64,000 nt of DNA, taken from assembly GCF_001429625.1 (NCBI RefSeq), contig NZ_LMSU01000002.1, positions 682,001 to 746,000 of the forward strand. The letters are read 5' to 3'. Made by a program: the position numbers and the translations under genes. This document shows, in pieces, positions 28,629 through 37,729 of this stretch. This DNA comes from Nocardioides sp. Soil805. Its GTDB lineage: Bacteria > Actinomycetota > Actinomycetes > Propionibacteriales > Nocardioidaceae. Every line of letters starts with the position of its first letter. Within the stretch, counting starts at the first letter, position 1. The notes under the pieces are model-generated. The model was not told where the DNA came from, made no database searches, and saw only the letters and a list, made by a program, of their open reading frames with translations.

Positions 28629-28876
28629 TGGCAACAAGCAAGCTGAACGCCCACGAGCTCGACGAGCTCAACCCCGTCGACCTCGAGGACAAGCTGCGGG
28701 AGGCCAAGGAAGAGCTGTTCAACCTCCGCTTCCAGGCGGCCACCGGCCAGCTCGAGAGCCACGGCCGGCTCCGCACGGTCAAGAAGGACATCGCCCGGAT
28801 CTACACCGTGGTGCGCGAGCGCGAGCTCGGCATCCGCGCCACCCCGGGCACGAGCACTGAAGAGGCAAGCGCATGA
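28628..28876 (+). CDS. rpmC: 50S ribosomal protein L29
   Basis: 82 residues. The helical hairpin with [21 protein letters not shown] and [20 protein letters not shown] defines L29, located by the tunnel exit near L23. The start overlaps the L16 stop (TGATG) and the stop overlaps rpsQ (ATGA). Confidence 0.97.
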   Translation: MATSKLNAHELDELNPVDLEDKLREAKEELFNLRFQAATGQLESHGRLRTVKKDIARIYTVVRERELGIRATPGTSTEEASA

Positions 28877-29148
28877 GCGAGACCACCGAGAGCACCCCGC
28901 GCAACTCGCGCAAGGTCCGCGAGGGCCTGGTCGTGAGCGACAAGATGGACAAGACCATCGTCGTCACCGTCGAGGACCGCGTGAAGCACGCCCTCTACGG
29001 CAAGGTGCTGCGCAAGACGTCGCGCCTCAAGGCCCACGACGAGGAGAACCAGTGCGGCGTCGGCGACCGGGTCCTGATCATGGAGACCCGTCCGCTGTCG
29101 GCCACCAAGCGCTGGCGCCTGGTCGAGGTCCTCGAGAAGGCCAAGTGA
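28873..29148 (+). CDS. rpsQ: 30S ribosomal protein S17
   Basis: 91 residues, OB fold: [22 protein letters not shown], then [19 protein letters not shown] and [23 protein letters not shown]17 is a primary 16S rRNA binder. It ends the first tightly packed stretch; a 118-bp gap follows. Confidence 0.98.
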   Translation: MSETTESTPRNSRKVREGLVVSDKMDKTIVVTVEDRVKHALYGKVLRKTSRLKAHDEENQCGVGDRVLIMETRPLSATKRWRLVEVLEKAK

Positions 29149-29266
29149 CCTGAGGCCGTCGGCCCCCGGGCCGCCGGGCCTCGAGCTCAATCTTCCACAC
29201 ATCAGTTCGGCCAGGCTCGCTCCCCGCTGAGGGGGCGAGAACCAGCTCGACAACCAGGAGAAATCA
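29149..29266 (+). other. Gap in the S10/spc cluster with bulged hairpin
   Basis: 118 bp between rpsQ and rplN. A bulged hairpin near 29214-29239 (CTCGC-T-CCCC over GGGG-GCGAG) precedes a clear AACCAGGAGAAATCA SD region for rplN. It marks the S10/spc junction; I see no convincing promoter. Confidence 0.4.
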
Positions 29267-29635
29267 ATGATCCAGCAGGAGTCGCGACTCAAGGTCGCCG
29301 ACAACACCGGTGCGAAGGAGATCCTGTGCATCCGTGTTCTCGGTGGCTCGGGCCGTCGCTACGCCGGCATCGGTGACGTCATCGTCGCCACCGTCAAGGA
29401 CGCGATCCCCGGTGGCAACGTCAAGAAGGGCGACGTCGTCAAGGCCGTGGTCGTGCGCACCGTCAAGGAGCGCCGCCGTGCCGACGGTTCCTACATCCGC
29501 TTCGACGAGAACGCCGCCGTCATCCTCAAGAACGACGGTGAGCCCCGCGGGACTCGCATCTTCGGCCCCGTCGGTCGCGAGCTGCGCGAGAAGCGCTTCA
29601 TGAAGATCATCTCGCTCGCCCCGGAGGTGTTGTGA
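29267..29635 (+). CDS. rplN: 50S ribosomal protein L14
   Basis: 122 residues, the invariant L14 length: [35 protein letters not shown] and [14 protein letters not shown]. It forms an intersubunit bridge. CCAGGAGAA provides a strong SD. Confidence 0.98.
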   Translation: MIQQESRLKVADNTGAKEILCIRVLGGSGRRYAGIGDVIVATVKDAIPGGNVKKGDVVKAVVVRTVKERRRADGSYIRFDENAAVILKNDGEPRGTRIFGPVGRELREKRFMKIISLAPEVL

Positions 29636-29638
29636 GAG

Positions 29639-29992
29639 ATGGGTAAGAACAGCATGAACATCAAGAAGGGCGACACCGTCAAGGTCATCGCCGGCAAGGA
29701 CAAGGGCGCCCAGGGCAAGGTCATCACGGTGCTCCGCGAGGAGCAGCGGGTGATCGTCGAGGGTGTCAACCGCGTCAAGCGCCACACCAAGGCGGTCCAG
29801 GGCGGCAACACCGGCGGGATCATCACCGCCGAGGCGCCGATCCACGTCAGCAACGTGATGCTGGTCGAGGGTGACGACGTCACCCGCGTCGGCTTCCGTC
29901 GCGACGAGGTGACCAAGCGTCGCCCCGACGGCTCGACGTACTCCGCGGAGCGCTCCGTGCGCATCTCGCGCAAGACCGGGAAGGAGATCTGA
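29639..29992 (+). CDS. rplX: 50S ribosomal protein L24
   Basis: 117 residues. KOW motif near residues 9-35 ([21 protein letters not shown]), then [13 protein letters not shown]24 initiates 50S assembly. The ATG at 29639 lies 3 nt after the L14 stop; a second in-frame ATG (MNIKKG, residue 6) is the likely alternative start used in shorter annotations. Confidence 0.95.
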   Translation: MGKNSMNIKKGDTVKVIAGKDKGAQGKVITVLREEQRVIVEGVNRVKRHTKAVQGGNTGGIITAEAPIHVSNVMLVEGDDVTRVGFRRDEVTKRRPDGSTYSAERSVRISRKTGKEI

Positions 29993-29993
29993 G

Positions 29994-30563
29994 ATGAGCG
30001 AGACCACCACCGAGAAGGTCGCCCCGCGTCTCAAGACCCGCTACCGCGAGGAGATCATCCCCGCGCTGCAGTCCGAGTTCGACATCAAGAACATCATGCA
30101 GGTCCCCGGTCTCACCAAGATCGTGGTCAACATGGGTGTCGGCGAGGCCGCGCGTGACTCCAAGCTGATCGAGGGCGCCATCCGCGACCTCACCGCGATC
30201 ACCGGTCAGAAGCCGTCGGTCACGAAGGCCCGCAAGTCCATCGCGCAGTTCAAGCTGCGCGAGGGCATGCCGATCGGCGCGCACGTCACGCTGCGCGGCG
30301 ACCGCATGTGGGAGTTCCTCGACCGCCTGCTCTCGCTGGCGCTGCCCCGCATCCGCGACTTCCGTGGGCTCTCGCCCAAGCAGTTCGACGGCCGCGGCAA
30401 CTACACCTTCGGTCTCACCGAGCAGGTCATGTTCCACGAGATCGACCAGGACAAGATCGACCGGTCGCGCGGCATGGACATCACCGTCGTCACCACCGCG
30501 ACCACCGACGACGAGGGTCGCGCGCTGCTGAAGCAGCTCGGCTTCCCCTTCAAGGAGAACTGA
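29994..30563 (+). CDS. rplE: 50S ribosomal protein L5
   Basis: 189 residues: [53 protein letters not shown] and [17 protein letters not shown]5 binds 5S rRNA in the central protuberance. One nt separates it from the L24 stop. Confidence 0.98.
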
Positions 30564-30564
30564 C

Positions 30565-30750
30565 ATGGCAAAGACTGCGCTCAAGGTCAAGGCCGCCCGC
30601 AAGCCCAAGTTCGCGGTGCGCGGCTACACCCGCTGCCAGCGCTGCGGTCGTCCCAAGGCGGTCTACCGCAAGTTCGGCCTGTGCCGCATCTGCCTGCGGG
30701 AGATGGCGCACCGGGGCGAGCTGCCCGGCGTGACCAAGTCCTCTTGGTGA
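30565..30750 (+). CDS. rpsZ: 30S ribosomal protein S14, type Z
   Basis: 61 residues, the short zinc-binding S14 form. Cys24, Cys27, Cys40 and Cys43 form the zinc site (RCQRCGRP and LCRICLREM). Presence of the zinc form in the spc cluster fits an actinobacterium, which often also has a zinc-free paralog under Zur elsewhere. The start is 1 nt after the L5 stop. Confidence 0.98.
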
Positions 30751-30844
30751 CCTGTCCTCCTTCCTCACCCCTTCTAAAACGATCGCTGCAGGTCGCGCCT
30801 GAGATGCAGGCGCGAAACCACGGTGGAGAAAGGGCCTCACGGCC

Positions 30845-31252
30845 ATGACGATGACTGACCCGATCGCAGACATGCTCACGCGTCTGCGCAACGCCAACCA
30901 GGCGTTCCACGACGAGGTGTCGATGCCTTACAGCAAGATGAAGGCCGGCCTCGCCGAGATCCTCCAGCAGGAGGGCTACATCACGTCGTTCGACGTCAAG
31001 GAGCCTTCCGAGGGCGAGGTCGGCAAGACGCTGACCGTCACCCTCAAGTACGGCCGCAACCGCGAGCGTTCCATCGCTGGCGTGCGCCGCATCAGCAAGC
31101 CCGGTCTCCGGGTCTACGCCAAGCACACGGGTCTTCCCAAGGTGCTCGGCGGACTCGGCGTGGCGATCATCTCGACCAGCCAGGGCCTGCTCACCGACCG
31201 TCAGGCGAACCAGAAGGGCGTGGGCGGCGAAGTCCTCGCCTACGTCTGGTGA
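30845..31252 (+). CDS. rpsH: 30S ribosomal protein S8
   Basis: 135 residues: [17 protein letters not shown], the [13 protein letters not shown] segment and the C-terminal [23 protein letters not shown]8 binds the central domain of 16S rRNA and represses spc in E. coli. A 94-bp gap upstream holds an 8-bp hairpin CGCGCCTG/CAGGCGCG (30794-30801 with 30807-30814), followed by GGAGAAAGGG as SD. ATG at 30845 or 30851 are both possible. Confidence 0.97.
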   Translation: MTMTDPIADMLTRLRNANQAFHDEVSMPYSKMKAGLAEILQQEGYITSFDVKEPSEGEVGKTLTVTLKYGRNRERSIAGVRRISKPGLRVYAKHTGLPKVLGGLGVAIISTSQGLLTDRQANQKGVGGEVLAYVW

Positions 31253-31289
31253 CCCCGGACCTCTGAGACCAAGAAGGAGATAGAGAAGC

Positions 31290-31829
31290 ATGTCGCGCAT
31301 TGGCAAGCTCCCCATCACGGTCCCGTCCGGTGTCGACGTCGCGATCGACGACGCGCTGGTGACCGTCAAGGGCCCCAAGGGCACGCTGAGCCACACCGTG
31401 GCCCAGCCCATCACCGTGGCCAACGAGGACGGCGTCCTCCAGGTGACCCGACCCAACGACGAGCGTGAGAGCCGTTCGCTCCACGGTCTGACCCGCACCC
31501 TGATCAACAACATGGTCGTGGGTGTCACCGAGGGCTACGAGAAGAAGCTCGAGATCGTGGGCGTGGGTTACCGCGTGCTGCCCAAGGGCCCCACGCAGCT
31601 CGAGTTCCAGCTCGGCTACAGCCACCCGATCGTGTTCGACGCCCCCGAGGGAATCACGTTCACCACCGAGGGCCCGACCAAGCTCGGCGTCGTCGGTATC
31701 GACAAGCAGCTGGTCGGTGAGGTCGCGGCCAAGATCCGCAAGCTGCGCAAGCCGGAGCCCTACAAGGGCAAGGGCGTCCGTTACTCCGGCGAGCACATCC
31801 GCCGCAAGGTCGGAAAGGCTGGTAAGTGA
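31290..31829 (+). CDS. rplF: 50S ribosomal protein L6
   Basis: 179 residues: [21 protein letters not shown], and the C-terminal [24 protein letters not shown] (core [10 protein letters not shown]), with the two-fold alpha/beta repeat. L6 lies near the factor-binding site. AAGAAGGAGATAG gives a strong SD. Confidence 0.98.
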   Translation: MSRIGKLPITVPSGVDVAIDDALVTVKGPKGTLSHTVAQPITVANEDGVLQVTRPNDERESRSLHGLTRTLINNMVVGVTEGYEKKLEIVGVGYRVLPKGPTQLEFQLGYSHPIVFDAPEGITFTTEGPTKLGVVGIDKQLVGEVAAKIRKLRKPEPYKGKGVRYSGEHIRRKVGKAGK

Positions 31830-31831
31830 CC

Positions 31832-32215
31832 ATGGCGATCTCGCTGTCCAACAACAAGCACACCGCCGCACGCGTCAAGTCGCGCCTGCGTCGTCAGGTC
31901 CGGGGTCGCAAGCGCGTCTCCGGCACCGCCGAGCGCCCGCGCCTGGTCGTCACCAAGTCGGCCAAGCACCTCACGGTGCAGGTCGTCGACGACCTGCAGG
32001 GTGCGACGCTCGCCTACGCCTCCACCATGGAGGCCGACGTGCGCGCCACCGAGGGTGACAAGACCGCCAAGGCCAAGAAGGTCGGCGAGCTGGTTGCCGA
32101 GCGTGCCAAGGCCCAGGGTGTCGGTTCGGTCGTCTTCGACCGCGCCGGCAACAAGTACCACGGTCGCATCGCGGCCCTCGCCGACGCCGCCCGTGAGGGC
32201 GGACTGTCGTTCTGA
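31832..32215 (+). CDS. rplR: 50S ribosomal protein L18
   Basis: 127 residues from ATG 31832 ([16 protein letters not shown]). Conserved: [20 protein letters not shown], and [28 protein letters not shown] (core [17 protein letters not shown]). It binds 5S rRNA with L5. A GTG at 31826, overlapping the L6 stop, would add two residues and has better SD spacing to GGAAAGG; I cannot decide between them. Confidence 0.95.
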   Translation: MAISLSNNKHTAARVKSRLRRQVRGRKRVSGTAERPRLVVTKSAKHLTVQVVDDLQGATLAYASTMEADVRATEGDKTAKAKKVGELVAERAKAQGVGSVVFDRAGNKYHGRIAALADAAREGGLSF

Positions 32216-32249
32216 TCGCCGAACCAGTTTTTCGAAAGAGGAGAATCTC

Positions 32250-32891
32250 ATGAGCGGAGCCCAGCGCGGACAGCGTGGTGGCGAGCGCCAGGGCAACGAC
32301 CGTCGCGGACGCGACAACGGTCGGGGCCAGGGTGCTGAGAAGACCGCCTACATCGAGCGCGTCGTTGCGATCAACCGAGTCGCCAAGGTCGTGAAGGGTG
32401 GACGTCGCTTCAGCTTCACCGCCCTCGTGATCGTGGGCGACGGCGACGGTCTGGTCGGCGTCGGCTACGGCAAGGCTAAGGAAGTTCCTGCGGCGATCGC
32501 CAAGGGTGTCGAGGAGGCCAAGAAGCACTTCTTCAAGGTCCCCCGCATCCAGGGCACCATCCCGCACCCGGTCCAGGGCGAGAAGGCAGCGGGCGTCGTC
32601 CTGCTGCGCCCCGCGTCCCCCGGTACCGGTGTCATCGCCGGTGGCCCGGTGCGCGCGGTGCTCGAGTGCGCCGGCATCCACGACGTGCTGAGCAAGTCGC
32701 TCGGCTCGTCGAACCAGATCAACATCGTGCACGCGACCGTCGAGGCGCTGCGGATGCTGGAGGAGCCCGAGGCCGTGGCGGCTCGCCGTGGCAAGCGGGT
32801 CGAGGACGTCACCCCGGCTGCGATCCTGAAGGCCCGCGAGGCCGGTCGCGAGGAGGCTGCTGCGGCAGCCGCTGCGGGGGTGTCCTCCTGA
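32250..32891 (+). CDS. rpsE: 30S ribosomal protein S5
   Basis: 213 residues. The S5 domain starts near residue 33 ([23 protein letters not shown]; core [15 protein letters not shown]), and the second domain has [20 protein letters not shown]. It works in decoding fidelity and mRNA unwinding. Basic Gly/Arg-rich N tail and Ala-rich C tail. AAAGAGGAGAATCTC is the SD. Stop overlaps rpmD. Confidence 0.98.
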   Translation: MSGAQRGQRGGERQGNDRRGRDNGRGQGAEKTAYIERVVAINRVAKVVKGGRRFSFTALVIVGDGDGLVGVGYGKAKEVPAAIAKGVEEAKKHFFKVPRIQGTIPHPVQGEKAAGVVLLRPASPGTGVIAGGPVRAVLECAGIHDVLSKSLGSSNQINIVHATVEALRMLEEPEAVAARRGKRVEDVTPAAILKAREAGREEAAAAAAAGVSS

Positions 32892-33073
32892 TGGCACAGC
32901 TCAAGGTCCAGCAGAAGCGCGGACTGGTCGGCCTCAAGGCCAACCAGCGCGAGACGCTGCGCTCGCTCGGTCTCAAGCGGATCGGCGACGTGGTCGTCAA
33001 GGAAGACCGCCCGGAGATCCGGGGCATGGTCAACACAGTCCGTCACCTCGTGACGGTCGAGGAGGTCGACTGA
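32891..33073 (+). CDS. rpmD: 50S ribosomal protein L30
   Basis: 60 residues: [30 protein letters not shown] (core [14 protein letters not shown]) and [15 protein letters not shown]. Present in actinobacteria but absent in some other phyla. TGATG overlap with rpsE. Confidence 0.97.
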   Translation: MAQLKVQQKRGLVGLKANQRETLRSLGLKRIGDVVVKEDRPEIRGMVNTVRHLVTVEEVD

Positions 33074-33074
33074 C

Positions 33075-33515
33075 ATGACGCTCAAGCTGCACCACCTCCG
33101 GCCGGCTCCCGGCTCCAAGACCGCCAAGACCCGTGTGGGTCGCGGTGAGGGCTCCAAGGGCAAGACCTCCGGTCGCGGTACCAAGGGCACCAAGGCCCGC
33201 TACCAGGTCCCCGTCGCCTTCGAGGGTGGCCAGATGCCGATCCACATGCGTCTGCCCAAGCTCAAGGGCTTCAAGAACCCCTTCAAGGTCGAGTTCCAGG
33301 TCGTCAACCTCGACAAGCTGAACGAGCTCTTCCCGCAGGGTGGGGCCGTCTCGGTCGAGGACCTGGTCACCAAGGGCGCGGTCCGCAAGGGCCAGCCCGT
33401 CAAGGTGCTCGGCCAGGGCGACATCTCGGTGGCCGTGCAGGTCTCCGCCGATGCGTTCTCGGGCTCCGCCAAGGAGAAGATCGAGGCTGCGGGCGGCACC
33501 ACCACGGTGGTCTGA
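33075..33515 (+). CDS. rplO: 50S ribosomal protein L15
   Basis: 146 residues: [31 protein letters not shown] (core [16 protein letters not shown]), then [20 protein letters not shown] (core [16 protein letters not shown]). It ends the spc r-protein block; a 17-bp hairpin follows before secY. Confidence 0.98.
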   Translation: MTLKLHHLRPAPGSKTAKTRVGRGEGSKGKTSGRGTKGTKARYQVPVAFEGGQMPIHMRLPKLKGFKNPFKVEFQVVNLDKLNELFPQGGAVSVEDLVTKGAVRKGQPVKVLGQGDISVAVQVSADAFSGSAKEKIEAAGGTTTVV

Positions 33516-33543
33516 GGCCCGTCCTCGACACATTGACGAACAC

Positions 33544-33581
33544 AGGCCCGGCCTGGCAGTGGGAACTGTCGGGCCGGGCCT
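33544..33581 (+). terminator. Hairpin terminator between rplO and secY
   Basis: 17-bp stem (33544-33560 with 33565-33581, two G-T wobbles) and loop GGGA, 28 nt after the L15 stop. It separates secY-adk-map from the r-protein genes, unlike the uninterrupted spc operon of E. coli. Confidence 0.85.
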
Positions 33582-33618
33582 CATCGTTCACCGGGGTACG
33601 ACCTCGACAGGCGACTGT

Positions 33619-33624
33619 TAGGCT
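33619..33624 (+). promoter_or_regulatory. Candidate secY -10 (TAGGCT)
   Basis: TAGGCT lies about 90 nt upstream of the secY GTG and 38 nt after the terminator. No good -35 is seen. An own promoter is expected after a strong terminator. Confidence 0.4.
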
Positions 33625-33716
33625 TCCCCGGGCCTCCACGCAGGTGTGTGGGGGCGTAGTCCGCCGAGACGGGGACCAGACCTTGTCACGGCACCAGTAA
33701 CCGAAAGGCCTATCCT

Positions 33717-35012
33717 GTGCTAGGCGCGTTCGCCAACGCTTTCCGCACGCCGGACCTGCGGCGCAAGCTGCTGTTCGTCCTGCTGATCGTCACGATCTTC
33801 CGGCTCGGCTCCCAGGTGCCGACCCCGGGCGTCAACGTCGCCAACGTGCAGGCGTGCCTCAGTGACGTGGAGTCCAACGGCCTCTACCAGCTCGTCAACC
33901 TGTTCTCCGGTGGCGCGCTGCTCCAGCTGACGATCTTCGCGCTGGGGATCATGCCCTACATCACCGCCAGCATCATCCTGCAGCTGCTCGTCGTGGTGAT
34001 CCCACGGCTCGAGGCGCTGAAGAAGGAGGGCCAGGCGGGCCAGACGAAGATCACCCAGTACACCCGCTACCTCACGCTCGGCCTCGCGCTCCTGCAGGCC
34101 ACCGGCATCGTCGCGCTCGCCCGGTCGGGCAACCTGCTGCAGGGCTGCAGCCGCGACCTGCTGCACAGCGACGGCACCGCGACGTTCCTCACGATGGTGC
34201 TGACCATGACGGCCGGCACCGCGGTCATCATGTGGCTCGGCGAGCTCATCACCGACCGCGGCATCGGCAACGGCATGTCGATCCTCATCTTCACCCAGGT
34301 CGTCGCGACCTTCCCGGGCTCGCTCTGGCAGGTCCAGCAGACCCAGGGCTGGTGGGTCTTCGGCATCGTGATGGTCATCGGCCTCGTCCTGGTCGCCGCG
34401 GTGATCTTCATCGAGCAGGCGCAGCGACGCATCCCGGTGCAGTACGCGCGCCGCATGGTGGGGCGCAAGATGTTCGGCGGCTCCTCGACGTACATCCCGC
34501 TCAAGGTCAACCAGGCCGGCATCATCCCGGTGATCTTCGCGTCGTCGCTGCTCTACCTGCCGGCGATGGCCGTGCAGTTCAACCAGACGAGCAGCTCTCC
34601 GGTGATCTCCTGGATCAACCGCTACCTCGTGGGCGGCGACCACCCGCTCTACATGGCGATCTACTTCGGCCTCATCATCTTCTTCACGTACTTCTACGTC
34701 TCGATCACCTTCAACCCCACGGAGGTCGCTGACAACATGAAGAAGTACGGCGGCTTCATCCCCGGGATCCGGGCGGGCAAGCCGACCGAGGACTACCTGT
34801 CCTACGTCCTGTCCCGCATCACGTTCCCCGGAGCGCTCTACCTCGGCATCATCTCCCTGGTGCCCCTGATCGCCTTCGCCCTGATCAACGCCAACCAGAA
34901 CTTCCCGTTCGGCGGCACCTCGATCCTCATCATGGTCGGGGTCGCGCTGGACACGGTGAAGCAGATCGAGAGCCAGCTCCAGCAGCGCAACTACGAAGGG
35001 TTCCTGCGTTAA
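33717..35012 (+). CDS. secY: Protein translocase subunit SecY
   Basis: 431 residues with ten membrane helices. SecY signatures: [13 protein letters not shown] at helix 1, [15 protein letters not shown] at helix 2, [11 protein letters not shown] in the middle, and [30 protein letters not shown] (cores [13 protein letters not shown] and [12 protein letters not shown]) in the cytosolic loop. It forms the protein-conducting channel with SecE and SecG. GTG start with GAAAGG at 33703-33708. TAATG overlap with adk. Confidence 0.98.
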   Translation: MLGAFANAFRTPDLRRKLLFVLLIVTIFRLGSQVPTPGVNVANVQACLSDVESNGLYQLVNLFSGGALLQLTIFALGIMPYITASIILQLLVVVIPRLEALKKEGQAGQTKITQYTRYLTLGLALLQATGIVALARSGNLLQGCSRDLLHSDGTATFLTMVLTMTAGTAVIMWLGELITDRGIGNGMSILIFTQVVATFPGSLWQVQQTQGWWVFGIVMVIGLVLVAAVIFIEQAQRRIPVQYARRMVGRKMFGGSSTYIPLKVNQAGIIPVIFASSLLYLPAMAVQFNQTSSSPVISWINRYLVGGDHPLYMAIYFGLIIFFTYFYVSITFNPTEVADNMKKYGGFIPGIRAGKPTEDYLSYVLSRITFPGALYLGIISLVPLIAFALINANQNFPFGGTSILIMVGVALDTVKQIESQLQQRNYEGFLR

Positions 35013-35587
35013 TGAGGCTGATCATCATGGGCCCGCCCGGGGCCGGCAAGGGCACCCAGGCCAAGTTCATCGCCGAGCACTTCGGGATCCCGGCGATCTC
35101 CACCGGGGACATCTTCCGCGCCAACGTCTCGCGCGGCACCGAGCTCGGTGTCGAGGCCAAGCGCTACATGGACGCGGGGGAGTACGTCCCGGACGAGGTC
35201 ACCAACCTGATGGTGCGCAACCGCATCGACGAGCCCGACGCGGAGCCCGGCTTCATGCTGGACGGCTACCCGCGCACCCTCGCGCAGGTCGAGGAGCTCG
35301 ACGGGATGATCAAGCACACCGGCCACGCCCTCGACGCGGTCGTCGTCCTGACGGTCGACCAGGAGGAGGTCGTGCAGCGGCTCCTCCAGCGCGCCGAGAC
35401 CGAGGGCCGCGCCGACGACACCGCCGACGTCATCCGACGCCGCCAGGAGATCTACGGCGAGGAGACGGCCCCGCTCATCGAGGTGTACCGGGACCGCGGC
35501 CTGCTCATCGAGGTCGACGGCCTCGGTGAGGTCGACGAGGTCACCCGCCGCATCTTCGACGCGCTCGACGTCGTACCCCAGAGCTGA
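35012..35587 (+). CDS. adk: Adenylate kinase
   Basis: 191 residues. P-loop [13 protein letters not shown]-binding STGDIFR and DGYPRTLAQ, and a short LID ([18 protein letters not shown]), typical of the short-LID actinobacterial enzyme without a zinc finger. It interconverts ATP + AMP and 2 ADP. The start overlaps the secY stop. Standard secY-adk-map order. Confidence 0.98.
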   Translation: MRLIIMGPPGAGKGTQAKFIAEHFGIPAISTGDIFRANVSRGTELGVEAKRYMDAGEYVPDEVTNLMVRNRIDEPDAEPGFMLDGYPRTLAQVEELDGMIKHTGHALDAVVVLTVDQEEVVQRLLQRAETEGRADDTADVIRRRQEIYGEETAPLIEVYRDRGLLIEVDGLGEVDEVTRRIFDALDVVPQS

Positions 35588-35600
35588 GACAGGGCCCGGG

Positions 35601-36422
35601 GTGTTCGCCAACCGGGGCCTGGAGATCAAGACCCCGGCCCAGATCGACCAGATGAGGGTCAGCGGCCTGCTCGTGGGCCGCACCCTCGAGCTGCTGCGCG
35701 ACGCCGCGCGCCCGGGCGTCACGACGGGGGACCTCGACCGGCTGGCCGAGACCCACATCCGCGACCACGGCGGCATCCCGTCGTTCAAGGGCTACAGCCA
35801 CCCGCCGTTCCCGGCCACCATCTGCGCGTCGGTCAACGACGAGGTCGTCCACGGCATCCCGGGCGACCGGGTGCTGCAGGACGGGGACGTGGTGTCCATC
35901 GACTGCGGGGCCATCGTCGACGGCTGGCACGGCGACGCCGCGATCACCGTGCCGATCGGCGACGTGGCCGCCGAGACCCTCGAGCTGCTGCGGGTCACCG
36001 AGGAGTCCCTCTGGCGCGGTCTGGCCGCCGCCCACCTCGGCGGGCGGGTCAGCGACATCGGCCACGCGATCGAGGGCTACGTGCGCACCCAGGGTCACTA
36101 CGGGATCCTCGAGGACTACACCGGCCACGGCATCGGCACCGAGATGCACATGGCGCCCAACGTCCCCAACTACGGCAAGCGCGGCAAGGGACCGACCCTC
36201 GTCGAGGGCCTGGCCCTCGCGGTCGAGCCGATGGTGACGCTGGGCAGCAAGGAGACGGACCTGCTCGAGGACGAGTGGACGGTCGCCACCGTGGACGGGT
36301 CGATGGCCGCCCACTTCGAGCACACCTTCACCCTCACCCCGGCAGGGGCGTGGGTGCTCACCGCCGTGGACGGCGGTGCGGCCCGGCTCGCGGAGCTCGG
36401 CGCGGCGTACGGCGGCCGCTGA
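35601..36422 (+). CDS. map: Methionine aminopeptidase, type I
   Basis: 273 residues. M24A fold: IKTPAQIDQMRVSG, NDEVVHGIPGDRVLQDGDVVSIDCGA (core VVHGIPG and SIDCG; first Asp ligand), WHGDAA (second Asp), GHGIGTEMH (His ligand), EPMVTLG (Glu) and FEHTFTL (Glu). It removes N-terminal Met. GTG at 35601 has no clear SD, 13 nt after adk. In most genomes infA follows; here ~15 kb of other genes intervene. Confidence 0.97.
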   Translation: MFANRGLEIKTPAQIDQMRVSGLLVGRTLELLRDAARPGVTTGDLDRLAETHIRDHGGIPSFKGYSHPPFPATICASVNDEVVHGIPGDRVLQDGDVVSIDCGAIVDGWHGDAAITVPIGDVAAETLELLRVTEESLWRGLAAAHLGGRVSDIGHAIEGYVRTQGHYGILEDYTGHGIGTEMHMAPNVPNYGKRGKGPTLVEGLALAVEPMVTLGSKETDLLEDEWTVATVDGSMAAHFEHTFTLTPAGAWVLTAVDGGAARLAELGAAYGGR

Positions 36423-36469
36423 GCGGTCGGTTCGACCGGGGCGCTCGCACCATGACAGACTGAGCCCCA

Positions 36470-36582
36470 CCAGGAGGGGAGTATTCCCCCGCGGTGGTGT
36501 CGTCAGTACGGCGCGAGTCCTAGCTCGCTCCCGGTGCCATCGGCCCCGGCGGCCACGGCTGCGGAGCGGAAGAGACCTCCGG
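36470..36582 (+). ncRNA. yybP-ykoY (Mn2+) riboswitch candidate
   Basis: Upstream of a TerC-family gene. Features matching the yybP-ykoY aptamer: GGGGAGTA near the 5' end (36476-36483), the CGTCAGTACGGCG loop (36501-36513), and a 3' strand GAAGAGACCTCCGG that closes P1: CC-GGAGG (36470-36477) with CCTCC-GG (36576-36582). The family senses Mn2+. GGAGGGG (36473-36479) is also complementary to CCCCTCC (36624-36630), which can pair with the GGAG SD at 36634-36637: a possible expression platform. Confidence 0.8.
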
Positions 36583-36644
36583 CTTGACCGCCCGGCGCGG
36601 TGCCGGTGCCGTACACCCCCCTACCCCTCCTGAGGAGCAACCTC

Positions 36645-37670
36645 GTGGACGTACCCACCTGGGTCTGGATCGCCACCTTCGCGGTGACCGTCGTCATCTT
36701 CACCTTCGACCTGGCCGTCGTCGGTCGGCGCCCGCACGAGCCGAGCATGAAGGAGTGTGCGACGTACCTGTCGGTCTACGTCGGCCTCGCGCTGATCTTC
36801 GGCCTGGGGGTCTGGTACACCTCCGGCGGGACGTTCGCGCTGGAGTTCTACTCAGGCTGGCTGGTGGAGTACTCGCTGTCGATCGACAACCTGTTCATCT
36901 TCATCATCATCATGAGCAAGTTCGCGGTGCCGCGTGAGCTGCAGCAGTACGCGCTGATGGTCGGCATCGTGATGGCGCTCGTGATGCGGGCGATCTTCAT
37001 CTTCGTCGGCGCCGCGGCCATCAACAACTTCAGCTGGGTGTTCTACCTGTTCGGCCTGTTCCTGATCTACACCGCCGTCAAGCTGGCCAAGGAGGGTGCG
37101 GAGGACGAGGACGACGAGTTCGAGGAGAACCGCCTCGTCGAGTGGGTCGAGAAGCGCTTCCCGGCCACCAAGGAGTGGCACGGCCGGAGCATCTTCACCC
37201 ACGAGGACGGCAAGCGCCTGATCACGCCGCTGTTCATCGTGATCATCACCCTCGGCACCACCGACCTGCTCTTCGCCCTGGACTCGATCCCGGCGATCTT
37301 CGGCATCACCAAGGAGCCCTACCTGGTGCTCACGGCCAACATCTTCGCGCTGATGGGCCTGCGCCAGCTGTACTTCCTCATCGGCGGCCTGCTCCAGCGC
37401 CTGATCTACCTGTCCTACGGACTCGCGTTCCTGCTGGCCTTCATCGGCGTCAAGCTGATCCTGCACGCGATGCACGAGAACGAGCTGCCCTTCATCAACG
37501 GCGGCGAGCACATCTCGTGGGCGCCCGACATCCCGATCTGGCTCTCGCTGGTGGTGATCGTCGCCACCCTCGCGGTGACCGCGGTGGTCTCGCTGTGGGC
37601 GTCGAGCCGGATGTCCGCGGCGGAGCAGGACGCCTCGACCGGCCCCCGCCGCGACTGGGAAGACGGCTGA
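36645..37670 (+). CDS. TerC-family membrane protein (metal efflux type)
   Basis: 341 residues, about nine membrane segments. Signatures: WVWIATFAVTVVIFTFDL, EYSLSIDNLFIFIIIMSKFAVP (core EYSLSIDNLFIFI with the acidic metal-site residues) and DLLFALDSIPAIFGITKEP (core LFALDSIPAI). An acidic cytosolic loop EDEDDEFEEN lies mid-protein. TerC/Alx/YkoY proteins export Mn2+, which matches the riboswitch upstream. GTG at 36645 has GAGGAG at 36632-36637. Confidence 0.92.
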   Translation: MDVPTWVWIATFAVTVVIFTFDLAVVGRRPHEPSMKECATYLSVYVGLALIFGLGVWYTSGGTFALEFYSGWLVEYSLSIDNLFIFIIIMSKFAVPRELQQYALMVGIVMALVMRAIFIFVGAAAINNFSWVFYLFGLFLIYTAVKLAKEGAEDEDDEFEENRLVEWVEKRFPATKEWHGRSIFTHEDGKRLITPLFIVIITLGTTDLLFALDSIPAIFGITKEPYLVLTANIFALMGLRQLYFLIGGLLQRLIYLSYGLAFLLAFIGVKLILHAMHENELPFINGGEHISWAPDIPIWLSLVVIVATLAVTAVVSLWASSRMSAAEQDASTGPRRDWEDG

Positions 37671-37672
37671 CC

Positions 37673-37687
37673 CGGGTCACGGACCCG
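37673..37687 (+). other. Small hairpin after terC
   Basis: CGGGTC-ACG-GACCCG immediately after the terC stop, just upstream of the larger 37699-37729 hairpin. Confidence 0.4.
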
Positions 37688-37698
37688 TCGTCCTGACT

Positions 37699-37729
37699 GC
37701 GTGCCCGTCGGCTCAGCCGGCGGGCACGC
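37699..37729. terminator. Bidirectional terminator with kinase stop codon in its loop
   Basis: 14-bp stem (37699-37712 with 37716-37729, one G-T wobble). The 3-nt loop 37713-37715 is exactly the stop codon of the convergent kinase gene; the right arm codes its last residues. Serves terC (+) and the kinase-FHA operon (-). Confidence 0.75.
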
